Shown here: piece after piece, positions 17,604 through 25,661 of the stretch | Layout of the letters: each line of letters opens with the position of its first letter | How positions within the stretch are numbered: the first letter of the stretch is position 1 | Assembly: GCF_047462415.1 (NCBI RefSeq) | Contig: NZ_JANSJE010000015.1 | Location: 1-64,000 of the forward strand | Reading direction: 5' to 3' | DNA: 64,000 nt | Origin: Thermostichus sp047462415 | GTDB lineage: Bacteria > Cyanobacteriota > Cyanobacteriia > Thermostichales > Thermostichaceae | Translations under genes and position numbers: made by a program | The notes under the pieces: generated by a model | What the model saw: only the letters and a program-made list of their open reading frames with translations | The model's database searches: none | What the model was told of the DNA's origin: nothing

Positions 17604-17734
17604 AAGGATCCTTTCTCAGCTTACGCCCTATCTTAAAGGCGTGCGCCAACCCGGCAGCCGGATAACCTACCCAAATCGGACAGGATCCCGGACTCAAACC
17701 CCAAAGGCCAGGGCAACTCCCGAAAGATGGCGCT

Positions 17735-18010
17735 CTAGGCAGGCGGCTGATCCTGCCTTTCCAGTTGCTGCAGCCGTTCCTGGAGCTGGCGGGCAGTCAG
17801 AGAAAAACTGCGCCCCGGCCAAAGAAGAGAGCCCAGCCCCGCCGTCAACAGTCCCAGGCCGATGGCCGCGGCGATGAGCAATCCCAGCGGCAGCTCCACC
17901 GAGCGCCACATTAAAAAATGGACGGTCAGGGGAGTGGGGTTTTGTCCGGCCAGGACTGCCACTCCCAAAGCCAGCAGCACCGTCAAGACCAAGTGGAACA
18001 GCAGCAACAT
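17735..18010 (-). CDS. LapA-domain (DUF1049) membrane protein
   Basis: 91 residues from the ATG at 18010. Two membrane segments (LLLFHLVLTVLLALGVAVLAG and LPLGLLIAAAIGLGLLTAGLGS) are linked by a stretch with the typical pattern NPTPLTVHFLMWRSVELPLG. A short coiled coil (SLTARQLQERLQQLERQ) ends the protein. A longer frame reaches back into the pentapeptide gene, so the internal ATG is preferred. It lies 22 nt after the pentapeptide gene, probably in the same operon. Confidence 0.85.
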   Translation of the reverse strand: MLLLFHLVLTVLLALGVAVLAGQNPTPLTVHFLMWRSVELPLGLLIAAAIGLGLLTAGLGSLLWPGRSFSLTARQLQERLQQLERQDQPPA

Positions 18011-18032
18011 GAGGGATCCCGTCGCAACAGTT

Positions 18033-18509
18033 CTATTCTGCCTTGCTGGCCGACGGAGCAGGCCAGGGCCGCACTGTGCCATCGGGCAGGATGGCGCCGC
18101 TTAGGTCGGCACCGGTCAGCACCGCTCCGCCTATTTTTGCCCCGCTCAGGTCGGATCCCTGCAGTTGCGCACGGGTTAACTTGGCTTCCCACAGGTAGGC
18201 CCCGTGCAAGTTGGCTTCCCGCAAATCGGCAAAGCTGAGATCGGCGCCAATGAGGTTGGCTTCCCAAAGGTTGGCACCGCGCAGGTTGGCCCCCATCAGG
18301 TTGGCGGAGCTGAGATCGGCTCCACGCAGATCCGCCTCCTGCAAGTTAACCCCGCTCAGCTTGCCAAAGGAAAGGTTGGCCCCTCTCAGATTCACCCCCT
18401 GCAGGGTGGCGCGTACCAGATCCACGCCCACCAGGTTGGATTCTTGAAAGTTGCGCTCGCCGGCGGCATAGTTTGCCAGCAGCTCATCTGCAGTGGTCAT
18501 TCGGGGCAT
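18033..18509 (-). CDS. Pentapeptide-repeat protein
   Basis: Begins MPRMTTADELLANYAAGERNF, followed by about 20 consecutive A(D/N)LXX repeats (NLRGANLSFGKLSGVNLQEA and so on) and a short tail. The repeats should fold into a right-handed quadrilateral beta-helix. Cyanobacteria have many such proteins, mostly without known function. The start could be the ATG at 18545 or 18500; 18509 is a compromise. It is the first gene of a pair with the LapA-like protein. Confidence 0.9.
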   Translation of the reverse strand: MPRMTTADELLANYAAGERNFQESNLVGVDLVRATLQGVNLRGANLSFGKLSGVNLQEADLRGADLSSANLMGANLRGANLWEANLIGADLSFADLREANLHGAYLWEAKLTRAQLQGSDLSGAKIGGAVLTGADLSGAILPDGTVRPWPAPSASKAE

Positions 18510-18625
18510 GGCCGGGTACCCCCAATCGCCGAGTTTATTCAGCAACCCTTGATTGCCAAACGAGGTGCTGATGACTCAATGCTAGATGTTGGCCATTATA
18601 CCGTCTATCTACAGCCGCTCGCGGC

Positions 18626-20491
18626 TCACGGCGGGCAAGAAGGGATCCCCGCCGTTGTCTCATCTGCCCTCTGGGGAGAGGGCGGGGTTGCTTCTGCCAC
18701 CCTTTGGATGTGCAGCTCCAAGTAGCCGGTGGCCGGATCCGGCTGACGGGAGAAGCGGTAGTCCAGGCTGTCGGCGAGGACAATCTCGGCGGTGGTGTAG
18801 ATGAGGCAGCCGGGGCGCAGGTGCCCTCCCCAAGTTCGGCCTTGGGCATCGGCAACAGCCAGATGGAGATGGACGCCGTCCGGGCACAGGGATCCGCTCA
18901 GGGACAGGATCTCCAGGCATTCCGACAAGAGGTGATCCTCTGTTTGGTCAGCCAGGCGCAAGGTGGCTTGGCTGAGGCTGCCGACGGCGCTGAGGACAAA
19001 GGCTGCCTGCAAAGGTTGTTGGCGGGCAAAGCGCTCCAGCTCCTGCTTGAGGTCTTGGCCGGGCAGCAGGCGTAGGGGGTAGATCTTGAGGGATCCCGTG
19101 GGTAGAGGCTGTTGGCGCTCAGCAGCAGCGCTCCCCGGTCGCCAGCCGGGCTTGACCACCGGGTAGGCACGGGCAATCACCAGGCAGTCGTCAGGCACAG
19201 GGTAGCGGGCAGGAATGGTGGAGCCGGCGGCAATGGTGACATCGGATCCCACCTTGAGGGGGGCCACCAGCACCGAGTTGGCGCCGGTCTTGCTGCGATC
19301 GCCGATTTCTGTGAAGTGCTTCTGCTGGCCGTCGTAGTTGGCGATGATCGTGCCGGCGCCGATGTTGACCTGGGATCCCAGCTTGGCGTCACCCAGGTAG
19401 GCCAGGTGGGCGGCGTTGGTGTGGGATCCGATCTGGGTGTTTTTGACTTCCACAAAGTTGCCGATGCGGCAGCCGTCGCCAATCTGGCTGTGGGGACGCA
19501 CATGGGCGTAGGGGCCTACCCAGACGCGATCCCCAATCTGGCTGTGGCTGACCACCGAGTAGAGAATGTGGCAATCGGAGCCGATGGTGCTGGACTCGAT
19601 CCAACTGCCCGGCCCCAGGCGGGTGCGCGGCCCGATGCGGCACCTCCCGCGCAGGTGGGTTTGGGCTTCGATCACCACATCGGGGGCCAATTCCACCGTC
19701 TCTTCCAGGCTGCTGCTCTCGGGATCCACAAAGGTGACCCCGGCTTCCATCCAAGCTTCCTTGAGGCGATCCTGCAAAATCTGGTGGGCCTGGGCCAGTT
19801 GGCGGCGGTCGTTGATGCCCACAATTTCTTGCGGGTCGGCAACATCCAGGGCGATGGCTTTGCTCACCCGCTTGACGGCATCGGTTAAGTAGTACTCCTG
19901 CTGGGCGTTGTTCCGCTCCAAACTCGGCAGCACCCGGGCCAGGGCCGGCCAATGGAAACAGTAGACGCCGCTGTTGATGCGGCGATTTTGCCGTTGGGCC
20001 GGGGTGCAGTCCCGCTCTTCCACCAACTCCAGGATCCGCTGTTGAGCATCGCAAAACACCCGCCCATAGCCATAGGGATCCACCACCTGAGCCGAGAGCA
20101 AGGTCACATCCGGCTGGACTTGGCGGTGGCGTTCCACCAGCGCCTGCAGGGTTTCCACCCGCAACAGAGGCACATCCCCGTTGACCACCAGCAGATCCCC
20201 CTGAAAATCGTCCAGGACGGGTAGAAGCTGCTGCACCGCGTGTCCGGTGCCCAGTTGCTGGGCCTGCTCCACAAATTCGACCGGGTACTCCCGCAGGGTC
20301 TGTCGCACCTGCTCCTGCCCGTAACCCACGATCACCAAACAGCGCTGGGGCTTTAAGGTCAGCACCGTGCGCAGCAGCCGCTCGATCAAAGACAGGGATC
20401 CCAGCTTGTGCAGCACCTTGGGCAATTGCGACCGCATGCGGGTGCCCTTGCCCGCTGCCAGGATCGCCACCGCCAGCTCCCGCTCTGCCAT
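18626..20491 (-). CDS. glmU: GlmU fused to a C-terminal PPC (DUF296) domain
   Basis: Bifunctional glucosamine-1-phosphate acetyltransferase and N-acetylglucosamine-1-phosphate uridylyltransferase, making UDP-GlcNAc for peptidoglycan and glycolipids. Residues 1-230 hold the uridylyltransferase (AVAILAAGKGTRMRSQLPKVLHKL). Residues 250-455 hold the left-handed beta-helix acetyltransferase (hexapeptides around DRVWVGPYAHVRP, EVKNTQIGSHTNAAHLAYLGD and GAGTIIANYDGQQK). From about residue 465 (nt 19099 down to 18626) an extra 157 residues have the PPC fold signature: FVLSAVGSLSQATLRLADQ, GVHLHLAVADAQGRTWGGHL and CLIYTTAEIVL. The ATG at 20491 follows GGAGGGCAAAG. Ordinary GlmU ends at about 455. Confidence 0.95.
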   Translation of the reverse strand: MAERELAVAILAAGKGTRMRSQLPKVLHKLGSLSLIERLLRTVLTLKPQRCLVIVGYGQEQVRQTLREYPVEFVEQAQQLGTGHAVQQLLPVLDDFQGDLLVVNGDVPLLRVETLQALVERHRQVQPDVTLLSAQVVDPYGYGRVFCDAQQRILELVEERDCTPAQRQNRRINSGVYCFHWPALARVLPSLERNNAQQEYYLTDAVKRVSKAIALDVADPQEIVGINDRRQLAQAHQILQDRLKEAWMEAGVTFVDPESSSLEETVELAPDVVIEAQTHLRGRCRIGPRTRLGPGSWIESSTIGSDCHILYSVVSHSQIGDRVWVGPYAHVRPHSQIGDGCRIGNFVEVKNTQIGSHTNAAHLAYLGDAKLGSQVNIGAGTIIANYDGQQKHFTEIGDRSKTGANSVLVAPLKVGSDVTIAAGSTIPARYPVPDDCLVIARAYPVVKPGWRPGSAAAERQQPLPTGSLKIYPLRLLPGQDLKQELERFARQQPLQAAFVLSAVGSLSQATLRLADQTEDHLLSECLEILSLSGSLCPDGVHLHLAVADAQGRTWGGHLRPGCLIYTTAEIVLADSLDYRFSRQPDPATGYLELHIQRVAEATPPSPQRADETTAGIPSCPP

Positions 20492-20624
20492 CTTTGCCCT
20501 CCGATCTGCCCCCATCAAGTATACGCGGCAGTTGCTTGCCCAACCTGGAGCTGGTGTTCCCTCCCCCTCTGCCAAGCCCTGGGAAACTGCGCTAGCCTGG
20601 TGGCACGTGTAGGTGGGGCAGGGT

Positions 20625-21053
20625 ATGGCCGAGAGCGAGGGCTCCGATACCCCTCTTCAAAAACGTCAGCGCTTGGTTCGCGAGGCAGCCGGCTGGCTGG
20701 CAGTGCTGGGGGTGCTGATCCCAGGGCTGCAGCGTTTTTACATGGGCCACAAGCGCTGGGGCTGGGTGTACTTGCTGGTGGGGCTGATGGTGTTGGTTCC
20801 CTCTATTCCCCTGCAGATCCTCAGCTATGGGCTACGAGCGCTCTGCCTGCTGGAAGGGCTATGGTTGCTCACCATGACCAATGAGGACTTCGATTTTCGC
20901 TTCAACCGGGATCTCATCGAGCTGGACTGGACCAGTGCGCAAGATCGGGAAGTCCGGGATCCCGAGCAGCAGTTGCAAAGTCAGTTGCAGCAAGGCTTGA
21001 TCACCCGCGCCGAGTACGAGGAGCGCCGCCGACAAATCCGCAAGATCTCCTAA
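20625..21053 (+). CDS. TM2-like membrane protein with SHOCT-like C-terminus
   Basis: 142 residues from the ATG at 20625; a GTG four codons earlier is possible. Two hydrophobic segments (GWLAVLGVLIPGLQRFYMG and WGWVYLLVGLMVLVPSIPLQ) with the GxxxFYxG-type turn resemble TM2 domains. A third segment precedes the acidic NEDFDFRFNRDLIELDW. The C-terminus LQQGLITRAEYEERRRQI is a SHOCT-like short helix. It is divergent from glmU. Function is unknown. Confidence 0.8.
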   Translation: MAESEGSDTPLQKRQRLVREAAGWLAVLGVLIPGLQRFYMGHKRWGWVYLLVGLMVLVPSIPLQILSYGLRALCLLEGLWLLTMTNEDFDFRFNRDLIELDWTSAQDREVRDPEQQLQSQLQQGLITRAEYEERRRQIRKIS

Positions 21054-21204
21054 GTCGAGCATTAATCCCTGGATCAGGCTTTTGCTTGGACAGCCAGCCC
21101 GATCAATAATCGTTTCGGTGTCGTTTTTCTCAGCAATAACCCCCACCCAAGCCGGGCTTTTTCCTCTCCCTTGTCCATTCTGCTCTACTCTCCTGCCTGT
21201 CTGT

Positions 21205-21663
21205 ATGTTGCCAAGTCTTCCTCTCGCAGCCGTTCCCCTCTTCTCCATCGCGGCAGCCATGCTCTTGGTCTACTTGCCCATGGGGGTGGTGGGCTATGCG
21301 CGGGCCCGCGTCGGCTACGACCTGCATGCGCCTCGGGCTATGTTCGATAGGCTACCCCCCTACGGCCAGCGGGCCACCTGGGCCCATGCCAACGGGTTTG
21401 AGACTTTTGGGATGTTTGCCTCAGCGGCGTTGATCGCCTACATCACCGGCCCTCACCCGGATCCCTGGTCTTTTGGCCTCAGCGGCGACGAAGGGGTAGC
21501 TGTGCTGTGTGGGGTGTTTCTGCTGGCACGGCTGCTCTACAACTTCTTCTACATCGCTGACATCCCCATCGGGCGATCCCTCTCCTTTTTGGCCGGATCC
21601 CTGGCCACCTTGGGCCTGTTGCTGATCAGCCTGCTGCCTTTTCTCGGCGGGAGCTTGGCCTAA
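21205..21663 (+). CDS. MAPEG-family membrane protein
   Basis: 152 residues with four membrane segments in the MAPEG arrangement. Helix 1 is PLFSIAAAMLLVYLPMGVVGYARARVGY (quoted in part), then the conserved polar turn RATWAHANGFETFGMFASAALIAY, then AVLCGVFLLARLLYNFFYIADIPIGR. Bacterial members are mostly uncharacterised relatives of microsomal glutathione transferases. The open frame extends 41 codons upstream, but homologues start near the ATG at 21205. Confidence 0.88.
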   Translation: MLPSLPLAAVPLFSIAAAMLLVYLPMGVVGYARARVGYDLHAPRAMFDRLPPYGQRATWAHANGFETFGMFASAALIAYITGPHPDPWSFGLSGDEGVAVLCGVFLLARLLYNFFYIADIPIGRSLSFLAGSLATLGLLLISLLPFLGGSLA

Positions 21664-21778
21664 GCTGGCGAGGGAAGTTCCCCCGTCATTTTTTGATCCT
21701 GCCGGTACCCTGACTCAACCTGCAATACTGGAAAAGGATGGCGTCCCCTATCCACGGCCCACTACGCAACGGTCAGCC

Positions 21779-22048
21779 ATGTATACTCTGGAATTGCTTC
21801 TGAAAGGGAACCCTGCCCCCATCGTTGTCCACCAAAAAGAGGAGGAAGCGGCCAACCGGGCCTACCAAAGCATAGTCAATGCTTTGCAGAACGGCTCCCC
21901 TCAGAGCTTGGAGCTGACCTGCGACCGCACCGGCAAAAAGGTGTTCCTGCTCACCGGCGAGCTGTGTGGTGTGCAAATGACCTCTAAGTCGGGTGGCGCC
22001 AGCCCCATGGGAGCCCGTCCCGGTTTTTTGGCCCAGTTGCAAGGCTGA
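21779..22048 (+). CDS. Small conserved-looking cyanobacterial protein (89 aa)
   Basis: MYTLELLLKGNPAPIVVHQK, then a helix (EEEAANRAYQSIVNALQNG), then beta strands ending VFLLTGELCGVQMTSKSG. The alpha/beta pattern and normal codon use suggest a real cytoplasmic protein. It lies 35 nt upstream of the ECF-type ATPase on the same strand and may share its transcript. I do not recognise a named family. Confidence 0.7.
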   Translation: MYTLELLLKGNPAPIVVHQKEEEAANRAYQSIVNALQNGSPQSLELTCDRTGKKVFLLTGELCGVQMTSKSGGASPMGARPGFLAQLQG

Positions 22049-22083
22049 GGACGGCTCTTTTCTCTCTACCGCCAGGGATCCCC

Positions 22084-22764
22084 ATGTCTGAGGTGGCCAT
22101 TCGGGTGGAGAGCTTGACCTTTGCCTGGCCGGAACGTCCGCCGGTCTTGCAGGGGTGCAGTTTTGCCATTCCCAAGGGCCAGTTGTGGATGCTGTTGGGG
22201 CCCAATGGCAGCGGCAAGTCCACCCTGTTACAACTGTTGTCCGGATCCCTGACCCATCCCCAGCCTCTTTCAGGTCACCTGGAAATTTGTGGTCGGCTGG
22301 GCTATGTGTTTCAAAACCCGGATCACCAACTGTTCATGCCCACAGTGGGGGCCGATGTGGCCTTTGGCTTGGGGGCAGAGGCTCTGGCTTGGGCGGAAAT
22401 TCACCGGCGGGTGGAAACAGCCTTGGAACAGGTGGGACTCAAGCACCTGATCCGCCGGCCCATCCACGGCCTCAGCGGCGGACAGAAGCAACGGGTGGCG
22501 GTGGCGGGGGCCTTGGCCCGACGCAGCGAAGTGCTGCTTTTGGACGAGCCGACCGCTCTGTTGGATCCCGATAGCCAGGCGGAGTTGCTGCGCTGCATCC
22601 GTCAACTGGTGGATCAAGAGGGCATCACCGCCCTCTGGGTCACCCATCGGCTGGCGGAACTGGAATGGGCGGACGGAGTAATTTTCCTCTCCGAAGGACG
22701 GGTGCGCTATCAGGGATCCCCAGAGCAGGTGCGGCAACAAATCGGGCAACTGTTTGACGCCTAA
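22084..22764 (+). CDS. ABC transporter ATPase, ECF/CbiO type
   Basis: 226 residues. Walker A is GPNGSGKST, the signature LSGGQKQR, Walker B EVLLLDEPTALLD, and the H-loop WVTHR. The Q-loop reads FQNPDHQLFMPTVGADVAFG, characteristic of the energy-coupling-factor ATPases that drive cobalt, nickel or vitamin uptake. No S- or T-component is adjacent, so it probably works with subunits encoded elsewhere. Its substrate cannot be assigned. GGGATCCCC stands just before the ATG. Confidence 0.9.
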   Translation: MSEVAIRVESLTFAWPERPPVLQGCSFAIPKGQLWMLLGPNGSGKSTLLQLLSGSLTHPQPLSGHLEICGRLGYVFQNPDHQLFMPTVGADVAFGLGAEALAWAEIHRRVETALEQVGLKHLIRRPIHGLSGGQKQRVAVAGALARRSEVLLLDEPTALLDPDSQAELLRCIRQLVDQEGITALWVTHRLAELEWADGVIFLSEGRVRYQGSPEQVRQQIGQLFDA

Positions 22765-22772
22765 GGGATCCC

Positions 22773-22793
22773 TGCGATCCCAAAGAGATCGCA
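22773..22793 (+). terminator. Hairpin after the ECF-type ATPase gene
   Basis: TGCGATC at 22773-22779 pairs with GATCGCA at 22787-22793 across a 7-nt loop, 9 nt after the stop. No T-run follows, so terminator function is only possible. Confidence 0.35.
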
Positions 22794-23013
22794 AAAGGGT
22801 GGCTGCACCTCGCCGGCGCCCCTGTCTAGAATAGGTAATGTATGCACGTGTTCAATTCGATTGACACAGGGTCATTATCCTGGACTCATTCCCCACTTGG
22901 ATTGGCTGGTTCCCACCAGTTGATCCTCAGCCACATCCGATCCCTGCTGACCTGCGTCAATCGGCTATCCAGCGGGCCATCGGCCCCATCTAGTCTAAAG
23001 GAGCCTTGAGACC

Positions 23014-23226
23014 ATGGGACTGTCTGAAGTCATCGCCAAAGAACTGGAAAATGCTCGCAACGTCTGCTCTGAGTACGGCGAAGGGGATCCCCACTGCCGT
23101 GCCGCTTGGGATGCCGTTGAGGAGGTGCTGGCAGCCCGCAGCCACCAGCCCAAAACTCCCAGCAGCCTGGAGCAGCACTGCGCCGAAAACCCAGATGCCG
23201 TCGAGTGCCGGGTTTACGACACCTAG
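23014..23226 (+). CDS. cp12: CP12 Calvin-cycle regulatory protein
   Basis: 70-residue redox switch that clamps phosphoribulokinase and GAPDH together in the dark. Both cysteine pairs are present: Cys18/Cys28 around the conserved AWDAVEEV region (residues 31-38) and Cys56/Cys65 in CAENPDAVECRVYDT. The C-terminal GAPDH-binding tail ends VYDT. AAAGGAG stands upstream of the ATG. The 249-nt upstream gap should hold its own promoter. Confidence 0.97.
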   Translation: MGLSEVIAKELENARNVCSEYGEGDPHCRAAWDAVEEVLAARSHQPKTPSSLEQHCAENPDAVECRVYDT

Positions 23227-23311
23227 TTCCTGGGAGCCCTGCAGATGATCTCGGTTGATTGCGTAGCGATCGACGGGGCTTGCTGCTGGGGATCCCTAGC
23301 CAGATTCACCA

Positions 23312-23340
23312 GCCTGCCGGATCCTTGCCGGTAGGCTTTG
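23312..23340 (+). terminator. Probable terminator of cp12
   Basis: GCCTGCCGG at 23312-23320 pairs with CCGGTAGGC at 23328-23336 (one G-U pair), with a 7-nt loop and TTTG after the stem. It lies 86 nt past the cp12 stop. Confidence 0.6.
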
Positions 23341-23445
23341 CCCTTCGCAGCTAGAAGGCCACTTTTGGCTGCCATCCATCGAAGCTAGGATCGGAACTCT
23401 CCAGAAGGTCGATGGGATCCCCACCGCCTTTGCAGGAGCGTCTTT

Positions 23446-24237
23446 TCACGAAGAAAGTTTTTGGGCCGAATGAGCCCGAACCCACAAGACAAAGGCTAGC
23501 GCCAGCAGCACCAGTTGGGGGAGCAGCGTCTGCCAAGTGGGATACAGGCCCAGCCAGCGCAACTTTGGGATCCCGATGAGAGGGGTGACCGGCAGCCAGT
23601 CCGCCACCTGCAAAGCGTGCAGGCCACTACCCAGAAACTTAAAGCCCAAATAGAAAACCAGCAGACTGAGGCCCCGGAAAAAAGCTCGCAGCGGCAATCT
23701 CAGCCCCACCTGCAGCAGCAGGATCGCCACCCCCACCAACATCAGGGATCCCAGTCCGATCCCCAGCCAAAATTCTTTTGCCGGCAGGGCGGGGGCCAAC
23801 CCCACATAAAACAACACTGTTTCCGCCCCCTCTCGAAACACCGCCATAAACGCCAGGGAAGCCAAAGAAAAAACCTGGCCGGTGGCCAGTGCCGCCTGCG
23901 CTTGTTCTTGCACAAAGGTTTGCCAAGAAGCCACTGCAGCCCGGCGGTGCAACCAAAGGCTGACCGAAAACAACAAGCCTGCCGCCACCAGCCCAGTGAT
24001 CCCCTCCAGCACCTCTTGCCGCGTGTGGGTGAGCAACTGCTGGAAAAACAGCTTCACCAGCAGACCCAGCATCACCGCTGCCAGCAAGCCTGCGGATCCT
24101 CCCAGCCACACCCAGCGCTGCTGAGCCGACTGCCCGCTCTTGCCCAAAAGCGCCAGCAGCGCCACCAACACCAGGAGAGCCTCCAGGCCCTCCCGCAGCA
24201 AAATCGAAGCGGCATCCAGGAAGGTGTAGTCGGACAT
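23446..24237 (-). CDS. FTR1-family iron permease
   Basis: 263 residues with about seven membrane helices. The two REXXE iron-binding motifs are present: REGLE at residues 15-19 and REGAE in AFMAVFREGAETVLFYVG. The family carries ferric iron across the inner membrane, often with EfeO/EfeB partners, none of which is adjacent. It lies 49 nt downstream of msrB on the same strand. Together with the ferric ABC ATPase at 46.5 kb it points to more than one iron-uptake route. Confidence 0.92.
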   Translation of the reverse strand: MSDYTFLDAASILLREGLEALLVLVALLALLGKSGQSAQQRWVWLGGSAGLLAAVMLGLLVKLFFQQLLTHTRQEVLEGITGLVAAGLLFSVSLWLHRRAAVASWQTFVQEQAQAALATGQVFSLASLAFMAVFREGAETVLFYVGLAPALPAKEFWLGIGLGSLMLVGVAILLLQVGLRLPLRAFFRGLSLLVFYLGFKFLGSGLHALQVADWLPVTPLIGIPKLRWLGLYPTWQTLLPQLVLLALAFVLWVRAHSAQKLSS

Positions 24238-24286
24238 CAGTTCACCCAGACAGGCGGCTCAATTCTGTCCGGAGCCAAGAGGGTTT

Positions 24287-24793
24287 CTAGGTGGTGGCCG
24301 GAATGAACTTGAGGGCAGCAGAGTTCATGCAGTAGCGCAAACCCGTGGGCGGGGGGCCATCCCGAAACACATGCCCCAGATGCCCACCGCAGTTAGAGCA
24401 GTGCACTTCTGTGCGGGGCACGAACAACTTCCAATCCGTCTTGGTACCGATCACATGGGGAGCAATCGGCTCCCAAAAGCTGGGCCAACCGGTGCCACTG
24501 TCGTACTTGGCTGCCGAGGAAAACAGCTCCTGCCCACAGCCGGCACAGACGTAAATGCCTGCGGCCTTGTTGTCGTAGTAGGCATTGCGGAAAGGAGGCT
24601 CCGTGCCCTCCTGGCGCAGCACATAGTACTGCTCTTCGGTGAGCAGTTGCCGCCATTCGGCATCGGTTTTGGTGACGGGATAGGTCTGTTGAGCCATTGC
24701 TCGTTGCTCTCCTACCAAGCTAAGGGATCCTGGGATGAACCCAGCCACGGTCAAAGTCAATAGCTTGCGTCGTCGCATGAGAGGTTCATCCAT
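24287..24793 (-). CDS. msrB: Peptide-methionine (R)-S-oxide reductase, exported form
   Basis: Reduces methionine-R-sulfoxide in proteins. The N-terminus (MRRRKLLTLTVAGFIPGSLS, ending near AMA) looks like a signal peptide, possibly Tat-type, so it may act in the periplasm or lumen. Two zinc CxxC pairs (CAGCG and CSNCGGHLGHVF), the segment SGTGWPSFW and the catalytic Cys in LRYCMNSAAL are all present. ATGs at 24793 and 24778 and a GTG at 24799 are possible starts. About 168 residues. It is probably co-transcribed with the FTR1 gene. Confidence 0.93.
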   Translation of the reverse strand: MDEPLMRRRKLLTLTVAGFIPGSLSLVGEQRAMAQQTYPVTKTDAEWRQLLTEEQYYVLRQEGTEPPFRNAYYDNKAAGIYVCAGCGQELFSSAAKYDSGTGWPSFWEPIAPHVIGTKTDWKLFVPRTEVHCSNCGGHLGHVFRDGPPPTGLRYCMNSAALKFIPATT

Positions 24794-25125
24794 CCTCACC
24801 GTCTAAACAGCGGAAGGAGCCATCGCCAACCCGTTCTCTACTTGGCTGAGGGGGATCCGTCCGCTTTTGTCCGCTGGCTGTTGTTGGAGGATTGCCAGCA
24901 GATTGTCTTTATCTTAACTCTTCTTCTTTACGAACAGCCGCGTAAAGCCTCCGGTTTCCAACCGGGGGAGTGTCCAGTCCTTTTCCCCTCTTCCCGAAAG
25001 CTGAGCAGGTATCCATCTATGGGTTCTATCGGCAGCTTTTATCCTCAGCCTGAGGCGTAATCCCGTTACAATTAAGCTCGAGCAAGCTGCTTGTCCAACT
25101 CTAGACGAGTAATGGAGTTCTTCCT
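24794..25125. other. Intergenic region between msrB and ndhN
   Basis: 332 nt between divergent genes. A short hairpin (CCGGTT, TCC, AACCGG) lies near 24953-24967. A 72-codon frame at 24842-25060 has no recognisable features and is not called. The stretch at about 24787-24816 resembles the hairpin at the left window edge but with a broken stem. Confidence 0.4.
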
Positions 25126-25569
25126 ATGCTGCTGGTCGGCTCAGGCGCACGGTTTGTGCAGCAACTGGAGCAATCTGGGGCTCTGGCCATCTTTGTGACC
25201 CCAGAAGGGGGATCCGAAGGGCATTACCTGCGGCGGCTGCGCGGAGCCGGGTATGAGGTGGTCACGCTCTCCAGCAAAGGAATCGGAGATCTGGCGAGCT
25301 ATTTGACGTGCAGTCATGGGGTACGGCCTGCCACGCTGGGCAAATCGGAGCGGCGCACCTATTTTTTCCCGGCGTTGATCGAGCAGTATCGAGCCACCTT
25401 GCCCGCGAAGGCGAAAGGATTGGTGTTTTGGTTTTACGAGGGGCATGTGCTCAGCCAACAGGAACTCTCTTACCTGGTGAAGCTGAGCCGGGAAGACAAG
25501 GGGGTCAAATTTGTCGTGGAGCTGGGCCGAGAGCGCTCCATTCGCTGGCAACCTCTGCAAAGCGCCTGA
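25126..25569 (+). CDS. ndhN: NAD(P)H-quinone oxidoreductase subunit N
   Basis: 147-residue subunit specific to the cyanobacterial/chloroplast NDH-1 complex, used in respiration and cyclic electron flow around photosystem I at the thylakoid membrane. The opening MLLVGSGARFVQQLEQSGAL, the segment EGHYLRRLRGAGYEV and the end VKFVVELGRERSIRWQPL match the family. It stands directly upstream of ldpA, as in other cyanobacteria. Confidence 0.95.
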   Translation: MLLVGSGARFVQQLEQSGALAIFVTPEGGSEGHYLRRLRGAGYEVVTLSSKGIGDLASYLTCSHGVRPATLGKSERRTYFFPALIEQYRATLPAKAKGLVFWFYEGHVLSQQELSYLVKLSREDKGVKFVVELGRERSIRWQPLQSA

Positions 25570-25661
25570 GCATCTTCTCAGGATCCTGGAAAATTCTCTG
25601 CTACCATCTCAGATAGATGGCCTGCAGCTCAGAACCATCCTGCTAGCGGCTTCTCTCACCT

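Noticed and set aside
24842..25060. 72-codon plus-strand frame upstream of ndhN
   Set aside because: Contains a hairpin and no protein features; the region probably holds divergent promoters.
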